Origin: Lunularia cruciata
Taxonomy: Eukaryota > Streptophyta > Marchantiopsida > Lunulariales > Lunulariaceae
Length of the DNA stretch: 64,000 bases
Assembly (NCBI GenBank): GCA_948567375.1
Contig: OX419756.1
Location: 6,081,001-6,145,000, forward strand
Direction: 5' to 3'
The notes under the pieces were generated by a model, which saw only the letters and a program-made list of their open reading frames with translations, did no database searches and was not told the origin of the DNA. Positions 36,460 through 52,869 of this stretch are shown piece by piece. The position numbers were made by a program, and so were the translations under genes. The stretch's first letter is position 1. Every line of letters begins with the position of its first letter.

Positions 36460-37196
36460 TGTAATATTCCAAGGACAAGAGAAGAGAGAAAACACAGATT
36501 GCACACTCAAACATTTGATGCCCCAAAGGAGCACCTTCTCTTTATTACATAGGCAAAGAGGATCTCCTCCAAGGAAGCTCCACCATAGGATTAGTGACAC
36601 AGATAGGTGACATGTCAGCAAGCTCAACCTTGGATTACTTCCTTGGATGGGTGATATGTCTGGTCTAGGTCCTATCTGGTTGGTCAAACAAGCTTTGACC
36701 GGAGGGAATCTTTTAGGGAATCTTCCTATAGGAATCTCAGAATCACGTAAGGTACCGTTGGAAAGCTCTCAACAAGACAAAGCAGGGGGAAGGAAGACCA
36801 GCCTTCCTTTTGTTGGGGAGGGGAGGGAATTTGCACATTTTTGAGGCCAAATTCATCCGTTTAGGCCTCCGAAATTGCCTTCACAGATTTTAGGCATATT
36901 TTGGTTCCTACTCTATTAGTAGAAGTCCCCTTTTGGTGATCCTCTTTCTGATCCGTTTAGTCCATCATGTGTAACATCCTTTCAGATGTTACCAAACCAA
37001 TTCTCACCTTTAAATCATATGTCTAGCTATTGGTTCTAAGGTTTTCAAGTCTATTTTGGTTTCTGCCCTTTTAGTAGAAGTACTCTTTTGGTGATACTTC
37101 TATCTGATCTATTTTGACCATCATGTATAACATCATTCTAGATGTTATCAAACCAAATTTCATATCTAGATCATATGGCTAACTCTTGGTATTACA
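36460..37196 (-). repeat. 5' LTR of the gypsy element
   Basis: 737 bases, same features and doubled U3 unit as the 3' LTR. Starts TGTAATATTCCAAGGACA and ends CTTGGTATTACA on the plus strand. Confidence 0.9.
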
Positions 37197-37201
37197 TTGG
37201 G

Positions 37202-37622
37202 CATACTTGTAAGAAGCCACATATCTTTGTCACTTCTTCTTTAATCAAATCTCATTCATTTTCAAAAAAATTCTCTCTTGAATTTCACAAGATAGGTGGC
37301 CATCATGATAAATAAGGTGCTCTTCTGCATTGGCTCCTTTCAAGGCCCTCCTTATGATATGGAGGAAATGATCCAATTCTTCCAAATAATTGAGAATTTA
37401 TGTATAGTGATCACTTACCATTATAAATCAGTCTTTCTCACCTTCACCTTTTGTATGGTTGGAAGGGGTGCTATTGGCACTCTTGGACTGGTCATGGAAT
37501 CCATTCATGGGGGTGGGAGGAATCTTAGATGTCAAGGGTGTGGAAGGGGTTTGAGACACCATTTCTAACAAATCTTGGAATCTCACAAATTGCAATGGCA
37601 TTGGAACAAACTTGAATATCAC
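37202..37622 (-). pseudogene. Fossil Harbinger companion gene, N-terminal part
   Basis: On the minus strand it reads QDLLEMVSQTPSTP, then DHYT, a stop, ILNYLEELDHFLH, then a shifted LFIMMATYLVKF. These align in order with DLLRMASSVPG, HHYSQILVYLEDPEHFVQ and FSFMATFLIRE of the companion gene at 49.2-49.5 kb. It continues across the gypsy element into 30499-30612 and on to 29.7 kb. Confidence 0.7.
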
Positions 37623-39600
37623 TCAGATTGGGTAGTGGATAAGTGGAAAGAATGCAGGACTATTGCAAAGGATGAAAAAAATAAGAGGGATTACTGCACG
37701 TTTGCCATTTACATAGTGCAAGCCATCAAAAGAGGACCTATTGTTGTTGAGATTGATTGAGTTGGTGAAACTTCCATATGGCCTTAAACATTCTCCATAC
37801 CTAAATCAAAAACTCAAAATTTGCTCTAAAATATCCTAAGGTACGCTTCCTAATTGATTCTTATTCACTTCACTCTTGGGGTGCCAAACCAAACATCAAT
37901 GTTTAGTATACTTGTTAGCACTCACTTTAGTGTCTTTGGCGGTGCATTATATGTTTGTGATGGAGTCTCCCTACCATTTTCGTGTCCACAATCTCTTCAA
38001 ATTTTCAAAATAAATTACCATAAGTACCACCTCACTTTGATGAGAACTATGAGTTTTTTGTGTCCACAATCTCTTCAAATTTTCAAAATAAATTACCATA
38101 AGTACCACCTCACTTTGATGAGAACTATGAGTTTGCTCTTATGACTTGTGGCAAGCCACGAGCTGTGATTCTTCCAAGTCATTACTCATATATTCAATCT
38201 GTATAAGATGAGGTAATCTCACCCATAAGTTGTCACCAATCCAACCTGGTAATCATTTTGAAATACCCCTAAACTTACCAAAATGTGTCCCGCAAAGTCA
38301 ACAATGATTATGAAAAGATATTCCGTCCCATTCACTTTTGGGCTTTTTTTTATTGTTTATAAAAACAGTCCTCTAGTTTACTACAAAGGACCAAGTCCCA
38401 TAACAGACCCGTAAAGTCTCCATTTGAAAACTCTATTCCATTGTTCCATTTTGAAACTTTTGTGGATACCCATAATATTATTATTTTTGAATTTAGGTCC
38501 ATAATTTATGAACCAATGCCCGTCAAATTAAATGGATCCTAGATCTAAAACCCCCATTGAGTCGAGTTGGGAGAACGTAAGAGAATGAGAGAAGGTGAGA
38601 ATAACATTTTGCAAGTAGTCAAACACATATTGAAATGAAATATGCTTCTCTCACGGTAATCAATCGGAAACATAAGTAGAGTTAATGGCCTTTATACGAC
38701 TTGTTGGTTGTTTTATATCGTGACATAAGCTTGTTTATTCATCTTTAAACACAAGATTAACACAAGAGAGTTATCAATGTTTCTGAAATAGAAAATCAGT
38801 ATACTTACTTTACGTGGATACAATACGTGTATATATCTTAGATATAAATCTAAATTATAATATCTAAACAGTTGAGTTTTAATAATCAATTTAGGAATTC
38901 TATTTAACATTCCATACAAGTTGTTAATGGGTCATCTCACCGACGAACTGAAATATCTAGTGGGATATACCAAACTCTAAAAATACTTGACATTTTCTAA
39001 ATTACATAAAACTTTTTATGATAATGCAGTTTTTTCCTTTTCACTGCAGGAACCGTCCACCGTTCACAACCACCGAGTAGAAGAGAGTGAAACCCCGTAC
39101 GACAATATCTCAATCACTGGTTGTCAAAAGCATAGCTGCCGGCATATAGCATACAAAACTTCCTCTCACTCGAGCTATGGATGAGTGACAGGATGCATCT
39201 CTATGAATATCTTCCAAGCTGACAAAACACGTGGAAAATAGACTCAAGTCTCTAGAATTATGTCATTCAGAAAGTCGATCCTTCTGCTTCTCGATCTGGA
39301 GGTCACTGACAGCGGCCCCAGTCTGTTCAAGTCTTTCCGTTGACGTGTTGTCACACTTTTACGGCTGTGAAGGGTAACTATGCGGTAGTTTCGAGACCGA
39401 CGCTCACCCGAGAGGTCTAGTGCATATCCGCTGCCTCTCGTTTGTCTCCAGGGTCGGAAGGAAGGAAGTTAACGTCAGAAGCTCTCCCACGCGTGGCCGA
39501 GTTTGATACGTCTCTGTTAGAACAGCTGTTAGGGTTGTCACTCGTACTCGCTTCCTTCCTTCGACGGAAGTGCCATTGGGTTTTGACCTCTCCCCGTTCG
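37623..39600. other. Intergenic DNA with a 78-bp tandem duplication
   Basis: No gene is recognised. 37981-38058 is repeated almost exactly at 38059-38136 (TGTCCACAATCTCTTCAAAT ... GAGAACTATGAGTTT). The rest is AT-rich until about 39.05 kb, then shifts to balanced composition upstream of the helicase gene. Confidence 0.5.
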
Positions 39601-40927
39601 GATCTCGCCTTCGTTCGCTAGCCCCGAATTAGCCAAGCGGTGGCGGTCCGTGTTTCTTTAAATCCGCGCTGCTTGGATCGTAGGCAACTTTCGCCCGCTA
39701 CACCGCACCTGGAGTGTGTGTGCAGGTGCAGGAAATCTTTCTCTCTGTTGTCGAAGGGGTCGGGTTCACACTTTATGGTCGAGCAAGACGAGTAGACCCG
39801 TTGTACTAAGGTAGGGAGAATTCTGTCACCGGGGGAGTATGGCGCAGTTGTCTGAGTTGTTGATCTGGTTAGGGTTGGTGTGGTGTCTAGGTGTGCAGTT
39901 TGATGGATTTTCTCTCAGAATTGGTGTTGAATTCTGTGGTTTGTGCGTGAGAGGTCGACATGATGCTTGTTGCGTCGCCCCTCGACGACCGAAGTGTGGA
40001 CCAGAACGCCCCACCTTATTTCTGAAGTTTACGATTTGCTTGATACGGATTGCGTGCATTCACTAGTCACTGGTGGTACTGTATTGGTTCTCTTTCGTAC
40101 GTGTGGACCAGAACGCTCCTTCATCTGTTTCTATGTGTGTAGAAGGGAATGAGTTCAGGTTTGTTACGTTTGCTGGAAGTGTCCAAGTCTCATATTGCTG
40201 TCTGGGTCTGTGCTCCTAGAGCAAGAGCATCTCCGTACTGTAAACTTTTTATCACCCACCCTCGAGGCGGAATCGACTTCTGTGGTAGAGCAGAGTAAAA
40301 GTATAACAGGAGATCGTCTCCTTCAAGAATCGGAACAGGTCTTGGACTGCTAAGACAAGGGCATCTTTTCGGATACTGTTGGACAACAGTCCAGCAGATA
40401 GGAAGGTGTAGCTCAATTTAAATTCAGCTGAGACCTGGAGGATGTTATGGGATTGCTATTAGCATCCATACTTGCCTAGATGCTCTTCCGTAGTTTGATT
40501 CGTGCGGTCTAATTCAACCATTTCTACGTCATCGATCAGGGGAACCAACTAGTTCTGTTGACAACGAGTACTTTATTTGATGATCTTTCAATCGCCAGTT
40601 CCTGATTCATACTGCTCAGTCCCCTAGAATTTTGTTTCAAGCTTCTATATGTTTGTAGTGCATAATTATGTATCGTTCTGTGTTATGGAATATCCGAGCA
40701 TTGTAATGGCGTCTTTCTTCATGTCGATAGTTGCTAAATGAAAATTGCAAGTTTTGTCATCTTGCAATTCCCAGTACCTGCATCCAAGATGTTGCTCCTT
40801 AATGTGGATTTCAGCTACTCTTGGTCATGGTTCTGATCGTTTTGTGTCTCTTATATACAGAGCCTGTCGTCAAGCTTTTACTGCAGAACTTCATCGTTTC
40901 AAGACTAGGGAGGCTATTACTGCAGCG
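39601..40927 (+). promoter_or_regulatory. Likely promoter, 5' leader and leader intron of the DEAD-box helicase gene
   Basis: Composition is gene-like, but no protein-like frame is present. ACTAAG|GTAGGG at about 39811 would be a good leader donor, and ATATACAG at 40853-40860 or ACTGCAG at 40878-40884 good acceptors just upstream of the start codon. Transcription start and leader intron are inference. Confidence 0.35.
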
Positions 40928-46914
<5,987 letters not shown>

Positions 46915-48089
46915 TTTCAAAACTGATTGTTCTTTGTGACGTATATGACCTTAGTTGCCTTCCTCATGGTTATTCATGAGTGATTCAATTCAAAGTATAT
47001 CAGCATTTTGTACAAGAAGATCTAGCCGTAGAAAATTTTGTTGTCAGGCCTGTCAGTATCAGCGTTGTATCTCTGTAAACTTAGATACTGGGTCAGACTC
47101 CGAAGGTGGTCAGGAAAGAGGACGGGTGGAGTAGCCTGAAAGCATTTTTAGTCCAGTTGGACATGTTCTTGAATATTACACATCCCTTGTATTCATAATA
47201 TTGAGAAATCAAGTTGCGGGGCTTCTTTGGAGCAATTTGTCTTCTGTCGGTTTGGCATTTGCCAGTATATCAGCAAGGTGTTCATTAAGTTGGACCCTCC
47301 AATCTTTCTCTTGTTGGGTTATTTTTAATCTCCAACGATGATGCACTCGCCACCTGGTCTTACGTTTTCGTCTTGCTATGGCATTCTGAAAGGGATGATC
47401 AGACGCGTGTGGTGAATTTTATGTTACAATCAAGGAGATTTCATGTTCGCTCCTCAATTGTCACTCCAATGTGACGCGTGGGAAATAATTTTGGGTGGTC
47501 TGATTGATGGTTGAGAACTGTCAGGTCTCTCAGTTGCATTCGAGCGTCCGAAGTTAGATGAAGTTAGTCCACGGTCAAAACTAGGCACGTTAGTTTTGAG
47601 CTGCCCTTGTTTGCATTACATGTTGTTCCTTGCTCTTTGTAGGATGTACAGACCTTGTGCAACGCGTAGTATAGAACACCGCACCAATGTTTACACGCTC
47701 GCTTTTTGTGATGGAGATTTAGGACTAGAGAAAGAAAGTGTTTCCACGATTCAACTGGGCTTGCTGTTTCAGTAAGATGAACGGAGCGAAGTTTGTGCTC
47801 CAATCGTTCGTCAACGTAAGATGTTATATAATGCCCGAAGTAAGTGCACTGAAGGGCAGTACACTGGGTCTGCCGCGAAATTTGTCTTGAGTTGTGAGTG
47901 GTGTGTGACTCACCAGGGGTGGTTCTTCTAAGCGAAGCGCATATGCGATAAGCGGGCAAGTGAAGTCCAAATTCCAACGTAACGGCTGAGTACTTCGAAG
48001 GTCATCCTAGTCAGAACTTAGACGACATACTGTATTTCTTTTGTGTATCTTGAACGAAACGTGTATATTTTGTGCCGTGTGCCGTGCCT
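46915..48089. other. 3' flank of the helicase gene and intergenic DNA
   Basis: It probably includes the 3' UTR. A 137-codon minus-strand open frame (47564-47977) has no recognisable motif and is taken as chance. Confidence 0.35.
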
Positions 48090-48129
48090 CTAGTATACCC
48101 CTCCAAACCCGTTTGGAGGGGTATACTAG
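48090..48129. repeat. Perfect 19-bp inverted repeat with 2-base loop
   Basis: CTAGTATACCCCTCCAAAC (48090-48108), loop CC, then its exact reverse complement (48111-48129). No mismatch. Confidence 0.95.
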
Positions 48130-48160
48130 CGGAGCAAGGGAAGGGATGGGCGAGCTCGGC

Positions 48161-48188
48161 TCGCTCATAGACTACCGTCTATGAGCGA
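48161..48188. repeat. Perfect 12-bp inverted repeat with 4-base loop
   Basis: TCGCTCATAGAC, loop TACC, then GTCTATGAGCGA. It lies 31 bases after the larger hairpin; the spacer is purine-rich and ends in CGAGCTCGGC. Confidence 0.95.
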
Positions 48189-48648
48189 TTGCGTCAAACA
48201 GGTTGCCTATTTTCTTTATTTTTTGCTGAGCGGAAGCCGTAAACCGGTTTGGAAATATTTGCGGTGCAAGACATATTTTCAACAACATTTCTTCAGTTTA
48301 ACTAGATTTGTATTTTCTGTTTCAAAGAGACAAGAAACGATCATCTTGTTGAAATTGCGTGAAATTCGCGTCCCATGTGAAGTTGAAATTCATGACTTTC
48401 TTGAGATGGGTATGAGAGCTGAATTTATCGGCCAGGATAATGCAAGGAATAGCGCATGTCAGAGACTGCTAGTTCCTGAATTACTCTGAAACCACACTGG
48501 AAATTGAGAGTGTCATCTTTATCCCAATCCAGGGCGTTAGTCGAAGGCAGGCTATATTTTGTTATCCAAAACATAACTTGGTCCCGCTTCGCTTCGCACA
48601 CTTTCACGGATCTGTTTATGGATAGAGAGAAGGGAAGAAAAAGAGTAC
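48189..48648. other. Short intergenic stretch left of the Harbinger element
   Basis: A plus-strand open frame from 48181 (102 codons) has no recognised motif. GCTTCGCTTCGCA at about 48590 is a motif type common in bryophyte organelle spacers, but no organelle gene is visible. Confidence 0.3.
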
Positions 48649-49151
48649 AATAGGGGGTTTCAGAAATAGGTTTGACCCCGAGGTCTAGGGGGAAAAATAA
48701 CAAATTTAGTAATAATTTTTAGTGAACTATGTAACGTTACGATATGGTAATAACTAAACGCTCTGTAACTTTAGTTAAGGATATATTCAGTTAATTGCAT
48801 TTATTTATAAAAATCAAATTTTACATTATGGATGTTTTGGAACGCCGTAAGTAAATAAATGATTGTCAGAAAGAGTGACGTGTTTTCTCAAGAGGGTGGC
48901 CACGTAATCATTTAGTCACGTATTGATGATCTGGTTTCTTATTCAAGATCCAAAATGGCCTTGCCCAACAATTCAAATTTGTAAACTGAAATTCACCACA
49001 CTCAGGAGCAAATGTGCGAGTTGTCAGGCAAGTAACGGCGGTTTTGTAGTTTCGAATTGGTGTGGGAAATGATCAGCGTGGGTCTGCGGCAACCAAGAAA
49101 TTGATTAGAGTGCGACGATTCTCACACTAGGAGTGCAACAAAATTTTTGCA

Positions 49152-49861
49152 ATGGGAGATCAAGTACCGTGTTTTAGTGTAGGAGACTCCACTATCGACG
49201 ACGCTGATCCAGGACCTATAGAGTCATCTTTGGATTCGCAACCTCAATAGCCATTAGGGAAATTTGGAGACTTGTTGAGGATGGCTTCTTCTGTGCCTGG
49301 CAAAACCAAGGAGGATGAACGAATGCGCATGGCAACACACCATTACAGCCAAATACTGGTTTATTTGGAGGATCCCGAGCATTTTGTACAAATTCATGGT
49401 GGGAACTGCAAAAAGCCCATTCAGAAATAGACCGCATTTAGTTTTATGGCAACCTTTTTGATTAGAGAGGGTATCGGATTTCCTACCTCTATGACAGGTG
49501 ACAGACTTTACAAGAAATGGTTGCGGTACATGAAACAGTACAAAGAAACTCGGGAGCTCAAGATCAAGGCTACGGGAGAGGTCTCACCGAGAAGGAATAT
49601 AGCAAAGGGTGGAGAACTATAGAAAATAAGTTGAATGGAATGTGCCCGCATTTTGCAAGAATGGAAGCCATGTTTGGGAGCAGAGCAAACATAAGTCCAC
49701 CGGCAATGGTAAGTTTAGGAGATTGTAATCCTAATTCGAGCGAGATTTGCGAGGCTGGCGAGGAGGAGTTCCATGAAGGTGCGCAGGAGTGCTCCCATTT
49801 CTCCTCTCCTCCAGAGGTGGTGCTCCCTGACTCAAGCCCTAGTTTCGCAAGAGAAGTTTAG
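49152..49861 (+). pseudogene. Harbinger Myb/SANT-like companion gene, broken
   Basis: It reads from MGDQVPCFSVGDS with in-frame TAG at 49245-49247 (after DSQPQ) and at 49428-49430 (after KPIQK), then a one-base shift near 49577. From there GLTEKEYSKGWRTIENKL, MCPHFARMEAMFGSRANISP and an acidic, Ser/Pro-rich tail run in the second frame to 49861. The DNA-binding region (HHYSQILVYLEDPEHF through FLIREGIGFPTSMTGDRLYKKW) is recognisable. In active Harbinger and PIF elements this second protein is needed for nuclear import and end binding, so the element needs help in trans. Its 3' end overlaps the end of the transposase gene by 23 bases on the opposite strand. Confidence 0.8.
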
Positions 49862-50968
49862 CAAGAGAATGCCATCTAGCTTTCAATGCTCTTATACAAT
49901 GCTCATTTATCACTCTTGCCTTTGCTAAATATTTATTGAACTCCTGCTTGTCTTCTGAGCGAGCCTGCTTGAAAGCGGGTACTAGGTGATGCATGGGTAC
50001 ATAACCCGAATCACCTAAAAGGTACTCCTTTGCCTCAAAAGTGCGACACCTCACTCTTCGGTTCAAATCATTCCATAGTGACAATTTTTTCAAACAAGTC
50101 ATATCATGACATGACCCTGGTATTCATGCAAATAAAAAAAGGGCATAATTTTAGTAAAGTAAACAAACAGGATAACCAATGCATTGCAAAAATACATAAC
50201 AAAATAACAAATAACATAAACCATACCTCTGGAGAAATGTATAACTCTCTTTTTATCATCACAAATAACTTGGCCGTTTATAGAATATGAACCCTTGCGG
50301 CTGAAATATATTTCCCTGTCCACAGTTGGTCGGGCTGCAAGAGGAAACAATGTGTCATCTACCAAACCAACACAACCGGGAAAAACTTTCAGTGCAAAAA
50401 TAGTGGATATCTTTTTCCTCTCCTCGAGTTCGGGCCAAGCAACTTGACTCCTCATCACATCTAATATGGTTGTCATAACTCTATCAGTAAAAGCAATTGT
50501 TGAACCAACACTAATGCCCCAAATATTTAAACCCCGCGTAACACAAGCTCCATTGCCGTGATGCCCAAATCTATCCAAAGCTAGGGCAACTTGGATCCAC
50601 ACGTGTGTTTGCTCTCTTTGGTACCTTTTCTCAAAAATTGGGTGAGTCTTAATCAAATCAACTAATGTTGAAAAAGAATCCCCATCCATTCTAGTAAGTT
50701 GGCAAAAGGCCTTAGTATCTAGATTTCTAAAATAATACTTCACAAACTCTCTACTACGAGGGTAAGTAACACGGGGTTCCAAGTAACGATGAGTATGTGC
50801 ATACTCCCATCCACTAATAAAACATTCTAGCATATCTAAATCTCCTCCTAATTCCTCATCTTCATCTTCTAATCCTGGTAGCGATATCTCCAAATCTAAC
50901 CGAATCATCCATTGAATACATTTTCTAATATTTCTGGTTAGTTCTAAACTAGTACTTCCTCTCGGCAT
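49839..50968 (-). CDS. PIF/Harbinger transposase, intact, two exons
   Basis: Exon 1 is 50227-50968 and exon 2 49839-50116; the 110-base intron is GT-AG (GTATGG...ACCAG). The join gives 339 residues, about the length of HARBI1-type proteins. Residues 90-145 form the helix-rich N domain (FSTLVDLIKTHPIF, VWIQVALALDRFGH). The DDE nuclease follows: first Asp 204 in GLVDDTLFPL, second Asp 283 in LLGDSGYVP, Glu 319 in ARVINEHC. KGSYSINGQVICDD and SCHDMTCLKK are family landmarks. No stop or frameshift is present. The unspliced frame runs only to residue 289 and loses the second Asp and Glu, so splicing is required. Whether it is expressed or has been recruited by the host cannot be told. Confidence 0.9.
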
Positions 50969-51276
50969 GACAAAACTCTATTTTTAATCACCACTGAAAA
51001 CTCTTTATCCACAAAGTGGATCTCTCTTCTCCGCAAAGGGGCATCTCCCTCTCCTTGTGAAATTTCATCAAATGGACATCTTTGTGCGCAAAAAAAAAAT
51101 CTGTGATATTTCAACAAACTGACATCTCTGTGCCCAAAAAAAACAATCTGTGCAATTCCATTTTGTAATAAGAAAGCAAATTCAAGAATTTCACTTGATT
51201 ACTCAAGGGGTTGAAAGGTATACATGAATACTTGTACAAAAGACAATTTTTTAAAATAATGAAATCGAGAGTAACA

Positions 51277-51765
51277 CCACCGGCTTTGTCCTGCTTTGTT
51301 AAGCTTACGTTTACCATGATTAAGATTAGAAACTATACCAATAGTAGCTCGGCATCGGGAATCTATTAGTTTGTCAACACCCAAAGGTAATCGCACAATA
51401 TATTTTGGTGTATTCTCAACTTTCTTAATTATTTGAGCAAAGGTTCCTGCAGCTCGAGTAAACTTTGCACCTTGACCTGGGTTCCTTTCAATATTATGTA
51501 CCCACGTGCCTATAGGTATTTTGGCTAATGGTATGCAATTTCCGACCATTTGATAATATGAATCAAGTATGTATTTATTCTCACTAGAAGCGTATTCTCC
51601 ACGGGGGTGTAGCCAAGCCTGGCTATCCCGCGCGGTCTCTTCCACCCTAAGGCCCGAAGGGTCATTAGCTTTCTGGGAAGGTTGATGGTAGTTTAACATG
51701 GTCAAAGGTTTAGACCCATGAAAATTCATCACCGTCTTGCCTGCTTCCAAATTTTCACTGGCTCT
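51277..51765 (-). pseudogene. rpl2: Captured fragment of mitochondrial-type ribosomal protein L2 (rpl2)
   Basis: In a 208-codon open frame (51199-51825), residues 21-183 read as rpl2. Landmarks are LEAGKTVMNFHGSKP, NCIPLAKIPIGTWVHNIERN, GQGAKFTRAAGTFAQIIKK, DKLIDSRCRATIGIVSN and KLNKAGQSRW. Homology stops right after SRW, before the conserved GRRPxVRG and HPHGGGEG parts, so the catalytic-site end of L2 is missing. The text resembles mitochondrial rather than plastid L2 and, from memory, the moss form. It is on the transposase strand, about 300 bases upstream of the transposase ATG. Lacking both ends of L2, it cannot serve as a ribosomal protein. Its open frame over 160 codons suggests fairly recent capture or constraint. 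Confidence 0.85.
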
Positions 51766-52367
51766 TGAAACAAAATCACTCCTCACTCTAATCTTCTCAT
51801 GGGGCTCGCACTCAAATCTTCCCACTCCATATCTGCTACTGTCTCTCTAATCTTCATCAATGGTCAATTTTTGCATCCCCTCAAATCTTTCCACTCATGC
51901 TCCCTCCAATCGGAAAAAATTTGCCCAGTTGCCGCTCGTCATTTCCTTTCCATGGGTGTTCTCAAACTTCCCCGGATGCCCCCTATGCTCCTTTTGGTGG
52001 CCGTCACTTTCACTCTAACCCTAAATGAAACTTAAATGAAACTCCCGGTCACACACCTTACCCAAAAAGTCAATGCTTTGTAACAATCTATAAGAAAAGT
52101 TTAGAAACTTCGTAAAACTATTTCTGAAACCCCCTAATGCACAAGCAAATGCAAAAGGAGATAGAGAACTGAGACCAAAAGGCCAAATCTATTTTAAAAA
52201 CAAAAGCATGAAAGCGGTATGAAGCCACACAAGGAGGGAATGCAATCTAGCAGGCCAAGTATAGGACACAAAGAAGAAAAAGAAGAAAAAAATCTATTGT
52301 TGAATTGTGTGGTAGTGGTACGCCAACGGTATATATGTTAGACTAGAAGGGAGTACCCTAGGAGTGT

Positions 52368-52535
52368 TGTGTGTTCCTATTGTGGTTACTAGTCTATGTA
52401 GACCTAAGGCATGAGAGCATTATAAAGTGACTATGACTTGTTGCCAGCCGTTTGTGTGTTCCTATAGCGATTGCTTGTCTATGTAGAGCTAAGGCACGAG
52501 AACATTGTAAAGTGACTAAGCCTTGTTGACGAAAG
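52368..52535. repeat. 85-bp diverged tandem duplication
   Basis: Units start at 52368 and 52453: TGTGTGTTCCTAT..., TCTATGTAGA(C/G)CTAAGGCA, GAG(A/C)ACATT, AAAGTGACTA, CTTGTTG. It sits just outside the Harbinger element's right end. Confidence 0.8.
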
Positions 52536-52869
52536 GAGGACTGGAGCATCTTTGGGGAGATTGCATGTGCCCTTCTCCTCTACAAGGAACCTTGTGCTAC
52601 TTCCTCGGGGAGCAGTTGAAGGGCTGATGAAGGTGCACAAAAATCTCAACCACCAAAGGGACAAAGGTATTAGAGGATAGTTGGGGTGTATAATAATCCT
52701 CTTTGCCTTGAGAGGCAATGGTTTCTATTTTTCACACTTGCATGGTTACATGTGCCAATGACTTTGTTCATAAAAGGTTCATAATCATGTCATGCAAGGT
52801 ACGGTGACATTCATGAAAGTAACAATATCCATTTTCACCTAAAGTGTGCACATGGGCCTAGTAGATCCA

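Larger units (their letters stand above)
30613..37196 (-). mobile_element. Complete but inactive Ty3/gypsy chromovirus-type LTR retrotransposon
   Basis: The 6584-bp element runs on the minus strand: 5' LTR 36460-37196, 3' LTR 30613-31353. Both LTRs start TGTAATA; the 5' LTR ends TTACA and the 3' LTR TTATA. Target duplication TTGGG is at 30608-30612 and 37197-37201. The primer binding site, TGGTATTAGAGC on the minus strand (36447-36458), differs by one base from the usual initiator tRNA-Met complement. The polypurine tract AAAAGGAGGGAGGTC lies at 31354-31368. Domain order is gag, protease, RT, RNase H, integrase, chromodomain, which is the gypsy order, with the chromodomain marking a chromovirus. 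Several stops and at least two frameshifts make it non-autonomous. The two LTRs differ at scattered sites, so the insertion is not recent. Confidence 0.95.
48649..52138 (-). mobile_element. Structurally complete PIF/Harbinger DNA transposon carrying a captured rpl2 fragment
   Basis: The ends are inverted repeats: AGGGGGTTTCAGAAATAG at 48652-48669 and its reverse complement ending CCCCCT at 52118-52135. Both are flanked by AAT (48649-48651, 52136-52138), the 3-bp duplication size of this superfamily. The 3484-bp interior holds a Myb/SANT-like companion pseudogene (+), an intact two-exon transposase (-) convergent with it, and a mitochondrial-type rpl2 piece (-) upstream of the transposase. DDE transposition by cut and paste is established for the superfamily; activity of this copy is not shown. 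Confidence 0.9.

Noticed and set aside
39626-39700. tRNA-like D-arm text TTAGCCAAGCGGTGGCGG
   Set aside because: No anticodon arm, T-arm (GTTCGANNC) or acceptor pairing at the right spacing; not a tRNA gene.
47564-47977. 137-codon minus-strand open frame
   Set aside because: No motif, no conserved-looking residues, in the helicase 3' flank.
48586-48600. Organelle DNA insertion suggested by GCTTCGCTTCGCA near the hairpins
   Set aside because: The motif is short and no organelle gene is recognisable in 48.1-48.65 kb; only the rpl2 piece inside the transposon supports organelle origin.
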